From Bacteroidota bacterium (GTDB taxonomy: Bacteria; Bacteroidota; Bacteroidia; Bacteroidales; UBA1556): DNA of 16,999 nucleotides. Shown here one piece after another: positions 13,710 to 16,999 of this stretch. Where the stretch lies: positions 1 through 16,999 of the forward strand of contig QMPB01000027.1 of assembly GCA_003648395.1 (NCBI GenBank). Reading direction: 5' to 3'. The number at the start of each line of letters is the position of its first letter. Position 1 is the stretch's first letter. The translations under genes and the position numbers were made by a program. The notes beneath the pieces are model-generated. The model searched no databases and had not been told where the DNA came from. It was given only the letters and a program-made list of their open reading frames with translations.

Positions 13710-14333
13710 TTAGTTATTATCTTTTAAAGTGTTTTTATTATCATCTATTAATTCTGCTCTTTCCGAAACATTTGTAACTCCACCCGAAACAATAAATTTC
13801 ATTGCATCCGTTGGCGAAATGTCCAGTGCTTTTACATTATGGCTTGGTACTACATATAAATTGCCCATTATACTATACGAAAAGGGCACATATACACTTA
13901 CCATTCCAGCACCGATTCCTATATTTGTAAGATCGTCTTGTGTTAAAAAGCCAATTTGGCTAGCCTCACTATCACGTACTAATTTTACTAAAACAGGTTT
14001 AGTAAATTTCTTCTTATTGCCTACAAATGCTGATAATAAGTCCTTTACCGAACTGTAAATTATCTTAATTATAGGAGTTTTGTTTATTAGCTTATTGAAA
14101 AAACCAAATATTGGAGATGTTACTAATTTAGAGCCAATAAAACCAATAGTAGTTACTCCGACAATAATTATTACGATTCCTAAGCCAGGTAATTGAAAAG
14201 GAAATATAGCATCTAGCTCTTGGAATAGATAGTAAAGTACTAAAAATGTTGCAGCTATAGGCACTACAAATAGTAGCCCTTGCCCAAAATTTCTAATGAA
14301 AAAATTCCATAAAGATTTTGTTTTATACTTCAT
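13710..14333 (-). CDS. DUF502-family membrane protein
   Basis: This 207-residue protein matches the DUF502 pattern: a short basic N terminus, TM1 (about 17-38, beginning GQGLLFVVPIAATF), the segment LPGLGI (48-53), TM2 (about 50-70), the motif TPIIKIIYSSVKDLL (86-100), then a soluble C-terminal part with VYVPFSYSIMGNLYVVP (147-163) and DISPTDAMKFIVSGG (171-185). The molecular function is unknown; the soluble portion probably lies on one face of the inner membrane as a small beta-rich domain. It is the first gene of an operon with deoC, two bases apart, after a TAACTTTG promoter element, but no functional link to deoC is obvious. All conserved segments are present. Confidence 0.9.
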   Translation of the reverse strand: MKYKTKSLWNFFIRNFGQGLLFVVPIAATFLVLYYLFQELDAIFPFQLPGLGIVIIIVGVTTIGFIGSKLVTSPIFGFFNKLINKTPIIKIIYSSVKDLLSAFVGNKKKFTKPVLVKLVRDSEASQIGFLTQDDLTNIGIGAGMVSVYVPFSYSIMGNLYVVPSHNVKALDISPTDAMKFIVSGGVTNVSERAELIDDNKNTLKDNN

Positions 14334-14357
14334 AATATATTAGATTTATCCGTATTG

Positions 14358-14365
14358 CAAAGTTA
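14358..14365 (-). promoter_or_regulatory. -7 promoter element of the DUF502-deoC operon
   Basis: On the minus strand this reads TAACTTTG, matching TAnnTTTG, and gives a leader of about 20 bases. No clear -33 TTG. Confidence 0.5.
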
Positions 14366-14468
14366 ACTAATAATTCTATTAGGAGTCATAATTTAGAAAG
14401 TAATATTAGTTTGGAGTTAAGATTTATTAAAAATACATGTATTAAAACTGTATAATGAATTATTTTTT

Positions 14469-14476
14469 TACTTTTG
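14469..14476 (+). promoter_or_regulatory. -7 promoter element of the flavodoxin gene
   Basis: TACTTTTG matches TAnnTTTG and is the same octamer as that before the pyrophosphatase gene (15449-15456). It predicts a leader of about 100 bases. Confidence 0.48.
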
Positions 14477-14579
14477 TAAATATTATTTTATTGCTAAAAC
14501 AAAGTAATAATTTGAAAATACTAAATAAACAGATTAACAAATAAACTCCAAATCAGAATTGGATTAAAAACATAAACAT

Positions 14580-15107
14580 ATGAAAAAAATTGGATTATTT
14601 TATTGGCCACTAAAAGGAAATGTAGAGGCTGTAGCAAAAAAAATAAAGGAACAATATGGTGATGCAGACATAGATATAATTGATTTAAGTAAGGCTGAGC
14701 CTAAGCATTTATTTCACTATAAGAATTTAATAATGGGTTGTTCTACTGTAGGTTCTGAAAGTTGGGAAGATGCAACAGATGATAACATATGGTATAAGTT
14801 TCTTCATAAAATGGAAGATGATAATGTAGATTTGAATGGTAAAAATGTTGCATTTTATGGTTTAGGAGATCAAATGCGTTATCCATTCAATTTTGTTGAT
14901 GGTATGGAAAGAATTTATTCTCACGTAAAGAATCACAATATTAATTTGGTAGCACAATGGCCAAACCAAGGACTTACTTTTAAAGAGTCAGAAGCACTAC
15001 ATGGTGATATGTTTAGAGGGTTAGCAATAGACCTTGATAATGACGAAGAGCATGCTGATGCTAATGTAGCTCATTGGGTTGAAATTTTGAATAAAGAGCT
15101 TAAATAA
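14580..15107 (+). CDS. Flavodoxin-like protein with an altered phosphate loop
   Basis: This 175-residue protein has the alternating beta/alpha layout and length of long-chain flavodoxins, FMN-carrying electron shuttles that can replace ferredoxin. Seen in order are beta1 and the loop FYWPLKGNVEAVAKKI (7-22), the second FMN loop GCSTVGSESWEDATDD (53-68) with an aromatic W62, and the third loop YGLGDQMRYPFNFVDGM (93-109), where Y101 is in the position of the FMN-stacking Tyr. The first loop is unusual: the family's Ser/Thr-rich TxTGNT phosphate-binding pattern is PLKGNV here, keeping only the central G-N. FMN may be bound more weakly, or with the Lys as the phosphate partner. It is transcribed alone, ending at a hairpin terminator. 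A role as carrier for KorAB-type enzymes is an inference. Confidence 0.85.
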   Translation: MKKIGLFYWPLKGNVEAVAKKIKEQYGDADIDIIDLSKAEPKHLFHYKNLIMGCSTVGSESWEDATDDNIWYKFLHKMEDDNVDLNGKNVAFYGLGDQMRYPFNFVDGMERIYSHVKNHNINLVAQWPNQGLTFKESEALHGDMFRGLAIDLDNDEEHADANVAHWVEILNKELK

Positions 15108-15172
15108 GACACTATTATTGTTTAGTAAAGGTGTTTCTAGCAACTATACAAGCATATAATATTTATAGCAAG

Positions 15173-15206
15173 AAACCATATCTGATATTTCGGATATGGT
15201 TTTTTT
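15173..15206 (+). terminator. Intrinsic terminator after the flavodoxin gene
   Basis: AAACCATATC (15173-15182) pairs with GATATGGTTT (15193-15202), with two further inner pairs, followed by a T run to 15206. Confidence 0.85.
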
Positions 15207-15448
15207 ATGTAAAAATGCAATAAGAATATGTAATTATTATGTGTGTTTTAGGGATTGGTAATTGTTTGATATTTAACATCATTAGCATATTATATAATTA
15301 GTTATATCAAATCAAATATATTGTAGATATAATCAACTGATAACCAAGTATTGATAAAAGAGGCTAATCATATTTTCAAAGTGTTATTTTTTAACAATAT
15401 ATGATAAGTAAGCCTAAAAAAAAGCATAGAAGAAGACTTTTTTTAAAT
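15207..15448. other. AT-rich spacer before the pyrophosphatase gene
   Basis: I see no ORF, RNA or clear repeat here. Several short self-complementary AT tracts are present, but none longer than chance would allow in DNA of this composition. Confidence 0.4.
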
Positions 15449-15456
15449 TACTTTTG
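15449..15456 (+). promoter_or_regulatory. -7 promoter element of hppA
   Basis: TACTTTTG matches TAnnTTTG, giving a leader of about 53 bases before the ATG at 15513. No clear -33 TTG. Confidence 0.5.
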
Positions 15457-15512
15457 CGCCAATATTTTAGAAATATTTTTTTTAATAATAAACCATAAAT
15501 TCAAAGATTACG

Positions 15513-16999
15513 ATGGATAATTTATTTTATCTAATTCCAGCATCAGCAATAGTAGGATTCATTTTTATGTTCCTAAAGGCAGGTTGGGTTAGCAAACAAG
15601 AAGTTGGCACTGAAAAGATGGCCATAATTGCAAAAAATATTGCTGATGGCGCCATGGCGTTCTTAAAGGCTGAATACAAAGTACTATCAGTATTTGTATT
15701 AGCAGTGGCAGTACTTTTAGTATTTAAAGGAAATTCTGAAGCCAATTCAACAGGCTTCGTTGCATTATCATTTGTTGTGGGTGCTTTAATGTCGGCTTTA
15801 GCTGGTTTTATAGGTATGCGCATAGCAACAAAAGCAAACGTTAGAACTACTAACGCAGCACGAACTTCACTAAACAAAGCTCTAGAGGTTGCATTCTCTG
15901 GTGGCGCTGTAATGGGTTTAGGTGTTGTTTCTTTAGGTGTATTTGGATTGAGTATGTTATTTATCCTTTACGCTACAATATATGATATTACATCTGCAAA
16001 TGGTGTAACTATGGTGCTTAATATTATTTCAGGATTTTCTCTAGGAGCTTCTTCAATTGCTCTTTTCGCTCGTGTTGGTGGTGGTATTTATACCAAAGCT
16101 GCTGATGTTGGCGCTGACCTTGTTGGTAAGGTTGAGGCTGGTATTCCTGAGGATCACCCATTAAACCCAGCTACTATTGCTGATAACGTTGGTGACAACG
16201 TTGGTGATGTTGCCGGTATGGGAGCTGACCTTTTTGAGTCTTTTGTAGGTTCAATTATTGCAACTATGGTATTGGGAGCTGCTTTCTTTGTTCTTCCTTC
16301 TTTCGAAGGATTTCAATTGGGAGCTGTATTCTTGCCTTTAGCACTTGCTGCTGCAGGTATTATTGTTTCTATCATCGGTACTTTTTTCGTAAAAGTAAAA
16401 GATGGTGGCAACCCACAAACTGCTCTTAATATTGGCGAATTTCTTTCTGCTGGTATTATGATAGTAGTTTCTTATTTTATGATTGATAGTTTTTTACCTA
16501 CCGAATGGAGTTTCAAAGGACATGATTTTACATCAATTGGCGTATTTTATGCTACTATTGTTGGTCTTGTTGCTGGTCTTGGAGTTGGTAAAATTACAGA
16601 ATATTATACAGGCACTGGTACTAAGCCAGTAATGTCTATCGTTAAGCAATCAGTTACTGGCCCTGCCACAACATTGATTGCTGGTTTAGGAGTTGGTATG
16701 ATGTCAACAGCTATTCCTATCTTATTAATTGCTACTGCAATTATTCTTTCTTTCCACTTTGCTGGTCTTTATGGTATTGCAATTGCTGCTGTGGGTATGC
16801 TTGCTAATACTGGAATTCAGCTGGCAGTAGATGCTTACGGTCCTATTTCTGATAATGCTGGTGGTATTGCAGAAATGGCTGAGCTTCCAAAAGAAGTTCG
16901 CGAACGTACTGATAAACTAGATGCTGTAGGTAATACTACTGCTGCTATTGGTAAAGGTTTTGCTATTGCTTCTGCAGCTCTTACTGCATTGGCTTTATT
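15513..16999 (+). CDS. hppA: Membrane-bound ion-pumping pyrophosphatase, K+-dependent type (3' end outside window)
   Basis: The first 495 residues are present. The protein couples PPi hydrolysis to pumping of Na+ and/or H+ across the inner membrane and is built almost entirely of transmembrane helices. The diagnostic substrate site is complete: [18 protein letters not shown] (K195, D198, D202, K206), then [20 protein letters not shown] and GMGADLFES. Near the window end [10 protein letters not shown] has Ala at residue 477 and Gly at 480. In the family Lys and Thr at these two places mark K+-independent H+ pumps, while Ala and Gly/Ala mark K+-dependent enzymes, many of which pump Na+ or both ions. 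I therefore infer a K+-dependent pump, probably Na+-transporting as in known Bacteroides relatives. It has its own promoter element. The ATG at 15513 starts a normal N-terminal helix. Confidence 0.96.
   Translation, partial: MDNLFYLIPASAIVGFIFMFLKAGWVSKQEVGTEKMAIIAKNIADGAMAFLKAEYKVLSVFVLAVAVLLVFKGNSEANSTGFVALSFVVGALMSALAGFIGMRIATKANVRTTNAARTSLNKALEVAFSGGAVMGLGVVSLGVFGLSMLFILYATIYDITSANGVTMVLNIISGFSLGASSIALFARVGGGIYTKAADVGADLVGKVEAGIPEDHPLNPATIADNVGDNVGDVAGMGADLFESFVGSIIATMVLGAAFFVLPSFEGFQLGAVFLPLALAAAGIIVSIIGTFFVKVKDGGNPQTALNIGEFLSAGIMIVVSYFMIDSFLPTEWSFKGHDFTSIGVFYATIVGLVAGLGVGKITEYYTGTGTKPVMSIVKQSVTGPATTLIAGLGVGMMSTAIPILLIATAIILSFHFAGLYGIAIAAVGMLANTGIQLAVDAYGPISDNAGGIAEMAELPKEVRERTDKLDAVGNTTAAIGKGFAIASAALTALAL

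Noticed and set aside
13729..14058. 109-codon open frame on the plus strand
   Set aside because: Antisense to the DUF502 gene, with no independent support.
15527..15877. 116-codon open frame on the minus strand
   Set aside because: Antisense to the first part of hppA; it reflects the codon pattern of a hydrophobic membrane protein on the other strand.

Overview
The window is AT-rich chromosomal DNA from a member of the Bacteroidota, probably a Bacteroidales/Marinilabiliales-type anaerobe or facultative anaerobe. The evidence is a secreted protein with a type IX secretion (T9SS) C-terminal sorting domain, repeated upstream copies of the Bacteroidota -7 promoter element TAnnTTTG, an EF-G2-type elongation factor with degenerate GTPase motifs, and a ferredoxin-dependent 2-oxoacid oxidoreductase. 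Shine-Dalgarno sites are almost absent, as is usual for this phylum. No IS element, CRISPR array, rRNA or intact tRNA was seen.

Layout from left to right. (1) 1-150: the 3' end of a PAP2-family phosphatase gene, followed by a hairpin terminator. (2) 441-2098, minus strand: an AbiEi/AbiEii type IV toxin-antitoxin (abortive infection) pair with a 4-base start/stop overlap. (3) 2532-5066: a large secreted T9SS cargo protein with seven beta-propeller-like repeats, four short Cys-Asp-Ser repeats, an Ig-like segment and a sorting domain. (4) 5252-5388, minus strand: a candidate small structured RNA of about 137 nt with its own promoter element and intrinsic terminator. (5) 5475-6251, minus: a ZIP metal transporter. 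(6) 6338-9195, minus: korA-korB, a two-subunit 2-oxoacid:ferredoxin oxidoreductase. (7) 9631-9798, plus: a 55-residue 2[4Fe-4S] ferredoxin, divergent from korAB across a 435-bp spacer with two perfect inverted repeats. (8) 9887-10189: a small two-helix membrane protein. (9) 10342-12480, minus: EF-G2. (10) 12868-14333, minus: a DUF502 membrane protein gene and deoC, two bases apart. (11) 14580-15107, plus: an atypical flavodoxin. (12) 15513 to the window end, plus: a membrane pyrophosphatase, 5' part only, with the residues of the K+-dependent class.

A metabolic theme links several units. KorAB oxidises a 2-oxoacid and needs a low-potential carrier, the divergent ferredoxin is an obvious candidate, and a flavodoxin lies 5 kb away. 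The K+-dependent pyrophosphatase uses PPi to pump Na+ and/or H+, and deoC salvages deoxyribose phosphate. Together they fit an energy-limited anaerobic metabolism, and EF-G2 (in Bacteroides a low-energy translation factor) fits too. AbiE and the T9SS protein are the accessory part. The least explained items are the small RNA locus at 5252-5399 and the inverted repeats between korA and the ferredoxin gene.
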